Source of the DNA: Pyrocephalus nanus
Taxonomy: Eukaryota; Chordata; Aves; Passeriformes; Tyrannidae
Length of the DNA stretch: 64,000 bases
Assembly (NCBI GenBank): GCA_038380795.1
Contig: CM076259.1
Span: 30,486,977 to 30,550,976 of the forward strand
Direction of reading: 5' to 3'
This document shows positions 1 through 9,287 of the stretch, in pieces; the first letter of the stretch is position 1, and each line of letters starts with the position of its first letter. The notes under the pieces were generated by a model. It searched no databases. It had not been told where the DNA came from and saw only the letters and a program-made list of their open reading frames with translations. The position numbers were made by a program, and so were the translations under genes.

Positions 1-350
1 TATGCTCAGATTAACTGACTGAGATGGAAAAGCTGCTTACATGAGGCATAGAATGTACACAGTGATGTGAACTGACCACACTGCAGCATGGGCACTGAAT
101 CTGGGCTAGCACAACCACTGGGCACAGGAAAGGCTGCTGTTTGCATCTGTGGCCTTTTGAGAACCAGAACAATGCTTTTGCTGAATTCCCATGATTTGTG
201 ACAGCTAAACTACACATCCCCTGCAGATTTATGTGTTTCTATACTGTGTCTGTGACAAAAAGAATGTTTTGGCAAGATGAGTAATACACAATTATGACAG
301 ATACCAGGTGTCCACGTGCTGGCAGGTATTTCAAAAGAAGCAACTGTTAC
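1..350 (-). other. CLNS1A intron 4, partial
   Basis: Non-coding bases between exon 4 and the next exon, which lies beyond the left edge. I see no pICln coding match and no recognisable repeat in them. Confidence 0.8.
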
Positions 351-465
351 CAACCGCGGGCCTCAACATCGTACTCGTCCCCTTCGTAGTCATTGTCTGA
401 ATCATCATCGTCCGGGTCTGGGTGCAGAGCTTGGCATTCACACATGGCTGAAAACATGGCTTCCA
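351..465 (-). CDS. CLNS1A: CLNS1A exon 4
   Basis: 115 nt. It encodes LEAMFSAMCECQALHPDP, then a second acidic run DDDDSDNDYEGDEYDVEA and RG. The acceptor is CTGCAG|TGGAAG and the best donor is GGTTG|GTAACA. This acidic region is reported in the family to contact Sm proteins. The next exon (the GDIPTFYTYEEG segment in other vertebrates) is not in bases 1-350. Confidence 0.93.
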
Positions 466-2560
466 CTGCAGGAACACAAGGGAACACAGAACTCTCTGGT
501 TTCTAGGCCAATACCCCAAAACAACAGCCAAGAAACCCTGGACTGAGTGATCAAAGAGATTAAGAATATTCCTTTAGCAGAACTACCATGGAATTCATAT
601 TTGAAAACATCATCCCACAAGTCAGCAGCCATCCAGGAAACAAATCGTGTTTCCTAGATCCCAGCCTGGTGCTTTATCCTCTTAATAGCACTTCTCTGTA
701 ATTTCGTTGATGATAAACGTTTATCTACGGACAACTCCACCTGTGGTTACCCACTACAGGAATCCTTCCAGCATCTCATTCATCAGATTCTTAAAACTCG
801 AATCCAGCTGCAAGCTCAACACCAGACAGGACATGACTGCTTTCCAGTGGTAGTGTCTGGGTACTAACATGTTCCTAATAAAATTGTTGCTGACTCAAGT
901 ATCATTGAATTAGTAATTTAAAAGACATTTCCCATACATGTTCCCTCCAAATGTATAGAAGTGAGACTGTTTACGTCATGTATTTATACTCAACAGTCTC
1001 TATTTTAAAGCATTGGAATTCTCCCTGAGAAGCAGCTGCTTGAAATATTCCAGCTTCAAGCCAGATAAAAAAATTTACTTTGCTCTTTTCAGCACACAGG
1101 AATCAGGCAATTAAAAGAAGGGCACTGAAAAATCATGGCATTTACATCTCTGTACCCCTCTGTCTTCCACATATAGCCAGGACTTTAAACTAAGACACAA
1201 CTTCCCCCCTCACTTACAGGCTGATTTGTCGTTAGGTACAAATCTGAATTCTGCAATTGGTTCAACATCGTCATCGCTGTCATCCTCCTCCTCCCCTTCA
1301 GCCATGGGAGCCTCTTTTGTCTCCTCTTTAGGAAATGGAAATATTTAAGAGAATTGTGTTTATTTAGTTTAAAAAAAAAAAAAAAAGAAGAAAAAAAGAA
1401 AGAAGTCATATTTGTTTATTCTTTCAGGAACACACATGTAATCAAGTCAGAAACCTGGACACAACCTGACAGAGTCACAAAAAACCCCTCTCTGTTCTCC
1501 CAGAAAACCCCATGAGATTCCAGGACTCACAAGGACATATGAGGTCCTCTCACAGCACCTTGACAGCACTTGCAACGCACACGAAAACTTCTCTACTTAT
1601 AATTTTACGACCTAAGATTTCTGTAATGGTCACACAATGTATTCATGCACTTGAGAAAAACTGCCTGATTCTTATTAAAACCGACTGTGCTCATCCCTCG
1701 CCTCTAATTCACAATTCACACCACTGTTACCATTTAATTGCGCAACACTACATATGTCTTTTTTAAAATCACATGAATTTGACAGATCCTTAACATTACT
1801 GTTATGAAATCAGCCACCTTCCAGTGTGGCCCCTGACAGGGGACTGGCATTTACAGAGGATCTCTACTCCATTTCCAATATTCCTAGCTAGTCAGCGTGA
1901 TGTCAGAGGTAGAAAGTGCACCCAGAGCCAGTGACAACTACGGGCAAGATGGCACTTCCTGACTTCTGTGCATGAATAAATAAGCAACAACATGGTGGTT
2001 TACTTTCTGTGAATATAAAAACTGCAGGGAATGGCTGCAGTTCATCACTTTGTGGCTGAGGACACTGCACTGACAGCTTCAAAAGTGCATAACTATTTTT
2101 ACAGAAGAGGCTGTTCCACTGAGAATGGCTTTTATCACATACCAAACTGGCACCACCGAGAATATGAAGATGCCAAGAAGCTGCCAGCCAGCTGCCCCCA
2201 AAAATGTAGCGTGCAAAGGAAGCTACCCAATCCTTTTCCAACTGACACCCGCAGGCACAGCTTGTTACTGTAGAGTCCAACTCTTTGTTTTCAATAGAGT
2301 CAACCTCTGAGTGCCTTTTTCTAAAACAGGGGTGAGGACAAGGCACAAACTCACAGAGAGCACAACAAAAACTTTCAGAGAAGAACAAAATGTTCTCTGC
2401 CCAACTGAGAATGAAGACTCCTGCAGCCAAGAAAGCAGAAAAGTTTGGGTTTAACACTATTCAGCAGTTAAAACTGCAGGCCAGGGCTGGACTTGAAAAC
2501 CCAAATCTACTTGATGTAGAAGATTTACTGTAGGCAGAGTATTTATATATAAAAGAAAGT

Positions 2561-2600
<40 letters not shown>

Positions 2601-2942
2601 ACACACACACACACGAAAAAAAAACCCACAAAAAACAGTCTATTAATGATTTCTAGACAAGAACTAACACAGGATATCTGTATTTTCAAACACCATGATC
2701 AGAACTAATTAAAAGCTAGAAACAGTATCTTTCTTCAGACAAGGCTCAGTTTATTTCAAAATAACCCATTAAAGGAAAATGAGGAAGAAGAACCAGGAGG
2801 AAGATGCATGTTCTCTTATTATTTATAGTGACAGACTGTCAGAGATTATTTGCAACTTGAGAGAAGGAAATAATGAAAAGCATTAATAGCTTGGAAATGG
2901 CTTTGCCTCCTCAGAGTCTTGTCATTACTTTCTGGATACATT

Positions 2943-2973
<31 letters not shown>

Positions 2974-5900
2974 TTTAACCTTTAACTATTATGACCAGTA
3001 GGCATGAAGGGGAAAGAAGACCTGCCCAAGAGCTAACACTCTTTACTCTTCAACTGAGACGGCAGTTTATGACACAGTTAAAATATTAGCAGGTCTAACA
3101 TAAGAAAAAAAAATTAATATCTATTTAAAAAAACCCACCTTCATACAAACTATGAAACATAAAGTTTGTTTCTCGATATGAAAGCAAGAACAGTCAAAAA
3201 GGTGGGTTGAGTGGGCAATCTACAAAGATCCATTAAAGCCTGGTCACAAGACCTATTGTCTTTTTTTTTTTTAAGTAAGCTGTGGGAGAAAATGAATGAA
3301 AATTTACAGCCTGCTGTAAACAGCAGGAATCCATAAAGCCTAGAGAGGGCAACAACATTAATATAAATTCAATAAAGAAAAAAATTATACCCAAGCTGGA
3401 ATCACAGGGAGACTGCAGAGGAACTAAATTGTTTAAAACGGTGTAACAGAGCAGAGCAGTGATTCTCAGCATCTCCAGCTGTACACAGTCACATGCTGAG
3501 AGCAGAACTGTACAGACAGGACTCCAGAAGAGTGCAAAGCTGTACTTCTAAGATAACTATACTTTGTAAAAATGAAAAAGAAAATACAAGCTATTACTCA
3601 AATGAAGCCTATAATTTTTAAAACCAACAATTACTCTTTTTGAAGAAGAAATCACATCACTCAGGACAGACTGGGAGCACTAAGGAACGCTCCGGGCATA
3701 CCTTCAAATTTGGCGTTCACCATGACATACAAGTGCTCCCTCGGGAAGGCGCTCAGGTCCCTGGAGACGGCATGTAAACTTATGGTGGGATAATCCAAGG
3801 AGAAGCCAACTCCAGAGTTTTCCAACCAAGACAGGCGACTAACAAGGAAAGGGGAAAAAAAGACACAAGTTACAAACTAACAGTGGTATCCATGGTACCT
3901 AACTCGAGCCTGTAGAAAAGCAAAACAATCTTAAAAGAGCAGTTCTGGACAAGGCACTCTCCACGGACCTGCACCTGCCCAAACAGGACTTTGAAATGGC
4001 ATTAACTGTTGGCTAAGGTAAAAGAAACCTCTTCTCAAAGAATGTGAAGCTGAGCACCCCAAAACACATCACAGCTTTATCACATTGGCACTGAATGCCG
4101 AATTTTTCTCCTTACCTCTTCATTTTCTCCTCCCTGTAGGTACCTATCATTTCAAAGATAACAACAGTGGTTCCAAAGTGTGATTTATAACTCAAACTAC
4201 TCAGTGTGGTTTCTCAAGACAAGGAGAACACTGAAAGTCAGTATCACAATTTCTAGATATGATGTGATTATAGCCTTGATGTATAAAAACAAACACTTCT
4301 GTGATCAGCAGAGCTAACAAAGCCAGGTTATGGGTTATATTCCTCCCTTTGCAACTTATCTGTATAACCTCTGCTTGCCCCCATTTTCACTCTCATCCCT
4401 AACTAGCCACAGCAAGAGACAGCACAGGTTCTCACCACTGGGCTGCTGCCTCCTTTGTATCAGAATGATAGAAGTCTTTCTAGCCACCGAGAAATCACAC
4501 TCAAGTTAGTTTTGAGTGTGTGTGATCAATGAGGTCACACAGTGGACAGAAATACTGAGGGGCAAAAAGCAAGACCTCTGCCACATGCAAAACTCAGCAT
4601 TCATAAGCTTTTGTGGAGGGACAGAACCAATTGAAAGGTCACAGAAGACTCCTTGCCTTGGAAAATCTGGCTGAGAGCAACAACTCGTGCAGTGGGAGCA
4701 AAGAATTTCTTTCCTAGCCTCAGCTGGGCAGTCCTCAATGTTTACAGCTGCTGATAGAGACTCAGTACACAGATCCAGAGCCACACTGCCCTCCTGGGTG
4801 CCCAGTTCTCCCACGGCATTCCTGCAAACACTGGGGTTTTCTATTCATTACCAGCAACTGACTCTGGTAAAACTTCTGCAACGCGCTCCAAACACGTTGA
4901 GAGGAAGGTGGCAGACTTTGTATTGTGCCTCACACAAAAATGTGTGAGTTGAAAGCAAGTTACAAAGAAATTCAACATTACACCTCTTGAGAGCTATTAT
5001 CGCACAAACAAAAGCTCCGGTATCTGTGAGCAAACTAAAAAAACAGTAAACAAAATTCCAGAGAGATTCCTCTCCAACACAACACCACTAACAAGCTCAG
5101 GTGGGGCAAAAGCCTCTCTAACAACGCTATCCATTTTATAAATGTTTCCTAGTCTAAAGGTTTTAAAATACAATTCACTCCTCCGTTCTCATTCTAAATG
5201 ACGTTTTTATTCTAACAATGCTCTTCTAGTGCAGAATATATTACGAATAATTTCCATGGTCAAAGAAAATTATGTTGCTTTAATCATCAAGCTGTCTTCT
5301 TGAACTATACAATGCAGAGAAGATTTAAAGGAGACTGTAAAGCGCTCAGATAACATCTTCCAGAATAACCAGACTGATTTCTGCCTAGTAAGAACATACA
5401 GTCTCCACGTGATTCATGCAACATGAAAGACTTCACAGAACCACAGGAGCTAATAACAGCAGAAACCCAACAGCCCCATCCACTCCCCTGTCAAAAGGGG
5501 AGAAGTGCCGTGTTTTTCATTACAGAATGGCTTGGGTTGGAAGGGACCGTCAAGATCATCTAGTCCCAACTCTCTGCCATGGGCAGGGACACCTTCTGCC
5601 AGATAGGGTTGCTCCAAGCCCCCATCCAACCTGGCCCTGAATGCACCACCAGCCGGGCTCCCTTGCCGTGCTGTTCCCTCTTCCCTTGTTTAAAACACCG
5701 TTTCGAGCAGGAACAGCAGGACACTCACACCGCCTGCCCCTCACAGCCCCCGAGGGCCTCCCACACACCCTCATCCAAATCCCCCACATCCTGCCCTTCG
5801 GGCAGGTCCCCTTAGGGGTGACCCCGCAGTCCCCTCAGGGGTGAGAGCCCCTCAGAGGAGGCTCCCTCCCACTCGCCGGCCTCCTCAGGATACCCCACGG

Positions 5901-6099
5901 CCCCCGCAGGACGCCCTCAGGAGCAGCCCCTCACGGCGCGGCCCCCCGAGGGGCCCCCAGCGCCGTGTGCTCCCCCGCACCTCTCGGCGATGTAGAGGGT
6001 GCCGGCGCCCAGGCTGCGCCCCGCCAGCAGCGCCTCCGTGTCCGGCTGCTGGTGCCGAACGCCATCGGCCGGCGGCGGGAACCGCTTGAGGAAACTCAT
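351..6099 (-). CDS. CLNS1A: CLNS1A (pICln), exons 1-4, 3' part beyond the left edge
   Basis: Spliced coding region on the minus strand: 5981-6099, 3702-3838, 1218-1325 and 351-465, in total 479 nt (159 codons plus 2 nt). The exons join in phase at GT..AG borders. The product starts MSFLKRFPPP and contains QQPDTEALLAG, GTLYIAE, a SRLSW..SGVGFSLDYPTISLHA block, HLYVMVNAKFE, an acidic linker and EFRFVPNDKSA. These match vertebrate pICln, which is about 237 residues in human, so roughly the last third is missing here. Known role of the family: a PH-like-fold chaperone that binds Sm proteins, delivers them to the PRMT5/WDR77 methylosome and holds them before the SMN complex assembles snRNPs. It was first described as a swelling-activated chloride-current factor. 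It lies head to tail with RSF1 and has a CpG-island promoter. Identity is very secure; the borders are read from sequence only. Confidence 0.96.
466..1217 (-). other. CLNS1A intron 3
   Basis: 752-base intron bounded by GTAAGT (1217 side) and CTGCAG (466 side). Apart from the splice sites I see no gene or repeat in it. Confidence 0.9.
1218..1325 (-). CDS. CLNS1A: CLNS1A exon 3
   Basis: 108 nt. It encodes EETKEAP, then the acidic stretch EGEEEDDSDDDVEP, then IAEFRFVPNDKSA. The acidic loop followed by the EFRFVP strand is typical of pICln. The borders are CTAAAG|AGGAG and GCCT|GTAAGT. Confidence 0.95.
1371..1404. repeat. A-rich low-complexity tract
   Basis: A run of 16 A followed by AAG-rich sequence. 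On the gene strand it reads as pyrimidine just upstream of exon 3 (ending at 1325), so it extends that acceptor's polypyrimidine region. Confidence 0.85.
2565..2614. repeat. (CA)n microsatellite
   Basis: About 24 CA units, interrupted once by a T in the second half. It lies in CLNS1A intron 2 and is probably length-polymorphic. Confidence 0.97.
2943..2964. repeat. Poly-A tract
   Basis: 22 A in a row in CLNS1A intron 2. No retro-element body is recognisable next to it. Confidence 0.9.
3702..3838 (-). CDS. CLNS1A: CLNS1A exon 2
   Basis: 137 nt, entered in phase 2 and left in phase 1. It encodes SRLSWLENSGVGFSLDYPTI, then SLHAVSRDL and EHLYVMVNAKFE, the core of the pICln PH-like domain. The borders are TTAG|TCGCC and GAAG|GTATGC. 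Confidence 0.96.
3839..5980 (-). other. CLNS1A intron 1
   Basis: About 2.1 kb. It contains a CR1 fragment at 5522-5645 and a short inverted repeat at 4496-4504 / 4512-4520 (9-bp stem, 7-base loop). The last 100 bases towards exon 1 belong to the CpG island. No other gene is seen. Confidence 0.9.
5522..5645 (-). mobile_element. CR1 LINE fragment, 3' end
   Basis: Antisense CR1 3' end. It starts CAGAATGGCTTGGGTTGG and continues through the GCCATGGGCAGGGACACC and CATCCAACCTGGCC blocks that recur in other copies in this window. It covers only about 125 bases, so it is 5'-truncated. Confidence 0.93.
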
Positions 6100-6260
6100 G
6101 GCGCCGCCGCCGCCTCCCTGCTCCACCATCGCCGCCGCCGGAACAGGAACCGCGCCGCTCTGTGATGCAATTCCCCCTCACGGTCGCCGTGGATCCGCGG
6201 GGGAGGTGTCACCCCACAGCCACGGTGTTCCTTAGGGTCGGAGGTGGTGCGCCTACCTCC
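5875..6260 (-). promoter_or_regulatory. CLNS1A: CpG island / presumed CLNS1A promoter and 5' UTR
   Basis: This is the only strongly GC- and CpG-rich stretch of the window, with repeated GCCGCCGCC units around 6101-6140. It covers the first exon and the bases just upstream of the start codon. I see no TATA box at a plausible distance, which fits a housekeeping CpG promoter. The transcription start is not determined. An out-of-frame ATG at 6181-6179 and an in-frame ATG at 6129-6127 lie upstream of the conserved start. Confidence 0.8.
5981..6099 (-). CDS. CLNS1A: CLNS1A exon 1 (coding part)
   Basis: It encodes residues 1-39 plus two bases, from the ATG at 6099-6097 to the donor GAGAG|GTGCGG. 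The start is chosen because MSFLK is the conserved pICln N terminus. A second in-frame ATG with good context lies upstream at 6129-6127, and the first in-frame stop upstream of that is at 6180-6178. The segment covers the first strands of the PH-like fold. The human PGPAEG stretch is shorter here (PPPADG). Confidence 0.93.
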
Positions 6261-6362
6261 GGAGCGATGCGGGCTGTGCTCCAGGAGTGCCTCTGGAAGT
6301 TTTAGAGCGAAGTTTTCATTTTCTGGAAAAGGGAAGCGAAGGGGAGGCGCGGAGGTGATCAC

Positions 6363-6787
6363 TGAGGGCTGGAACGCATCAGCTGTGGGGACGGGCTGAG
6401 AGGGTCGGGCTTGTTCAGCCCGGAGGGAAGAAGACTCCAAGCACATCTTAGAGCCACTTCCAGTACCTAAAGGGGCTGCAAGACAGCTGGAGAGGGACTT
6501 CTGACAAATGCATGGAGTGACAGGACAAGGGGCAATGGCTTTAAACTGGGTGAGATTAGATATTAGGAAGAAATTCTTTACTGTGAGATTGGTGAGGCAC
6601 TGGAATAGGTTGCCCAGAGAAGCTGGGGATGCCCCATCCCTGGAACTGTTCAAGGCCAGGCTGGAGGATGGGGATTTGAGCAACCTGGTTTAGTGAAAGG
6701 TATCCCTGCCCATGGCATAGGGGTTGGAATGAGATGATCTGGAAGGACCCTTTCAACCCAATCCATTCCACGATTCTGTGATTCTAT
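6363..6787 (+). mobile_element. CR1 LINE fragment, 3' region
   Basis: Sense-oriented CR1. It has GGCTGAGAGGGTCGGGCTTG, then the GTACCTAAAGGGGC block, TTAGGAAGAAATTCTTTACT, GGTTGCCCAGAGAAG and the terminal GATTCTGTGATTCTAT tail. It is 5'-truncated and lies about 260 bases upstream of the conserved CLNS1A start codon. Confidence 0.95.
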
Positions 6788-6811
6788 ATTTGACAGTACT
6801 GGGTCCAGTCC

Positions 6812-6940
6812 TAGAATCATAGAATATCCTAAGTTTGAAGAGACCCACAAGGTCAAGTTAAGCTCCTGGCCATGCACAGGACAACCGGAAGAATCATATC
6901 GTGTCTGACAGCATTGTCCAAACACTTACTGAACTCTGGC
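6812..6940 (-). mobile_element. CR1 LINE fragment, 3' end, different subfamily
   Basis: Begins TAGAATCATAGAATATCCTA and continues through a CTCCTGGCCATGCACAGGAC block typical of another bird CR1 3' end in antisense. It lies 25 bases beyond the tail of the preceding sense CR1, so the two copies point at each other. Confidence 0.85.
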
Positions 6941-8740
6941 ATACCTATTTTAGCGTGTAAGTCTCTGCTGGAGAGGTGAAAAAGGGGAAAAGCAAAACAC
7001 AGCAGCTTTTCAATTACGATTTTCAGATGCCAGAAACGGAATTTTAGGTGGATGACCAGCACCCAGTGCCTGATAGATGCACACAGAGAATAAAAAATGT
7101 CACAAGTACCTGAATTGCCTAAAGGGTATCCAGTTGATTTCCTTAAGCACTGATGAACTTGGGATCAGGAGCCCAGCTGTATTATGATATGTATCTACCT
7201 GGGTGAAAACCCAGGTTCTCACAAACACAAACCAAATATGAACAGGATTAGGTCTCCATCTTTTCCTTCTCTGGACTTTCCTAGTTACCTTCTTAGATAG
7301 CAGAGAGCCAAAGCAATGCATTCTGGAAAAGGAAAGCGTGTGAAGAAATGAGGGGAAACAAGAATATAATGTGGTTCTCCTAGGCTGAGCTTTTGACAAT
7401 GCTTTGGAAGGCTTCTCAACCATGCCTACACATTTTGGATTCTAATTATGGAAATAATTATTACTCATATAAATAACCACCTTGACTGAAATGAAAGCAA
7501 ATTCCACGATGAAGCGATATTTAAAACACGACTGGAACAGCTTGAAAAAAAACAAAGAGGCAACAGGAGATGAGGAAGAGGAAATGTCTCAACCGTCTTC
7601 AAGTTTGCCACGCCAAGACAAGGGCTCATCTGGAAACAAAAAATTAAAATTCATCCATGAACACAGATCAGGCTGTGGCAGCTGGTGGGAAGAGATGCAA
7701 AAGTATGGAAACACCATTCACCACACTTTGTGGTTATAAATCAGTATTCCTGCTCATGCCCATTCCCTGTTACCTAACACGACTGTCTTATCAGCCACGG
7801 AGAGCCCTCATCACCTCTGTAGTTAACTCGAAATCACACAACTCCTTTAGGTTGTTCATTTATAAGATTTCTGAGTGACTGAGGTTGAATTAAGCCACTG
7901 CATTGGAGCACTAGAGAGTTCGTTTCTCCTCCTGCATGCAAATGCAAGTCTTTCTTCTGTCACATACCATTCTTCCAAAAGAAAATGGGAAAAAGGGTGG
8001 TTTAAGTCCAGGCAGGGAAGTTGGTTTTGAGGCCAATGCATTAAGGAGGAAGAGAAATCCATATCTTCATCATTTACACAATCCAGACATACCAATCCAC
8101 TCATACCCCAGTACTGAGTGCTGCACCTAACAGGAGTTTAGAGCAGGAAGGCAGACATTTCCCGGAAGTTTACAAATGGAACAGAATGGTACTATTTGAA
8201 AATGCTTTTCCTCAGCTGTAAGAGCTTTAAGCGAGTCAAGATCCAACCCCACACTGATATCTGAACACTTGGTGTCCAACAGTGATTTAGTCAACCAGGG
8301 CCATGTTCAGAGGCAATGGAGAGCAGCAGGTACTTTCTCGAGGATGAGAGCCACTTAGGACAGAATGCAGAAATTGCCATCTAAGGGAGCTTGTTCCTCT
8401 CCACAGCACTGCTTGCCATAAGATGGCCAGTTCAGACTTAAAACACCCAGAACCCATCATAAAATGCAAATGTAAAATTTTGGCACTGGGTCTGGAGCAG
8501 GAGGATGATTTTCACAGGAATTCCTCATCACTACAGGAACATGCAGTAGCTTGCCTACAACCACAGACACATTCAAAATAAAAAAAAGGTTTCATTAGTT
8601 CACACAGAGAGAAGGCACCCTCTTGATTTTTTTCTCTCTACCTGAATTTCTCCTGTTAAAGTCCTGAAATATCATCAGTGTCTGCTGCCATTGCCACATA
8701 CCAGAACATCTGCTTCTCCAGTGTGTCACTGCAGGCTTCC

Positions 8741-8757
8741 TTTTTTTTTTTTTTTTT
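8741..8757. repeat. Poly-T tract
   Basis: 17 T in a row in the intergenic interval, followed by further T-rich sequence. No repeat body is identified. Confidence 0.9.
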
Positions 8758-9281
8758 CCCATTTTTTCCAGGTTTTACACATCTCAGCCTGAATCAATGA
8801 ACCTGTCTCCTCTCTCATTAGCACTACGTTGAAACCTCATGGATGTCTGCTGGAACAGCCTAGCTGGGTACGGTGCTGGCTGAAGGCATACTGTTTTTTG
8901 TCAAGTGACTGCAACATTGCCATGAAATGAGATATAAAAATTATGTAGAAAATGGAATACATGCAGAAAATCATTATGACTGCAAAAACAAGTCCATCAG
9001 ATCTTTCCCACCATCAGCCAGAGCTGGCCAAAGAGAAAGAAAGAAAGACTGTCAGTTGAGCTACCATAACAAAAGCAACATAAACTATGAGCTGCCCATT
9101 CCCAAGGCAGCCAGTGGGAATGACACACAAGGAACTATCACAGGCTGGAACAATACACAGCAGCCGTTACCTCGTGCTTGTTTTAAAACTGAAAAAGAAA
9201 TGGGCACATGTGATGTCCATTAAAATTCACTTGTATCTTCAATACACATTATACTTTGTACATCCAGTTATTTCAATTTTT

Positions 9282-9287
9282 TTTATT
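9282..9287 (-). terminator. RSF1: Candidate distal RSF1 polyadenylation signal
   Basis: AATAAA on the minus strand, followed within 60 bases by moderately GT-rich sequence. It is chosen as the most distal candidate before the repeat-bearing intergenic gap. It is one of several and unproven. Confidence 0.35.

Larger units (their letters stand above)
1326..3701 (-). other. CLNS1A intron 2
   Basis: It holds an A-rich tract at 1371-1404, a CA microsatellite at 2565-2614 and a poly-A tract at 2943-2964. A 184-codon open frame on the gene strand (1903-2457) resembles nothing I know and is listed as a finding. The rest is unremarkable. Confidence 0.9.
6261..9281. other. Intergenic interval between RSF1 3' end and CLNS1A promoter
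   Basis: About 3 kb. It holds CR1 fragments at 6363-6787 and 6812-6940 and a poly-T run at 8741-8757. The open frames here (for example 7482-7739 plus strand) match no family I recognise. The right border depends on where RSF1 transcription ends. Confidence 0.6.

Noticed and set aside
6096..6683. 195-codon minus-strand open frame across the CLNS1A 5' region
   Set aside because: It joins antisense CR1 sequence to the CpG-rich 5' leader in a frame different from pICln; composition explains it.
7482..7739. 85-codon plus-strand open frame with a transposase-like flavour (KRYLKHDWNSLKK, EEEEMSQPSSSLP)
   Set aside because: The resemblance to domesticated hAT-type proteins is only impressionistic. 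It is short, with no catalytic motif and no terminal repeats seen.
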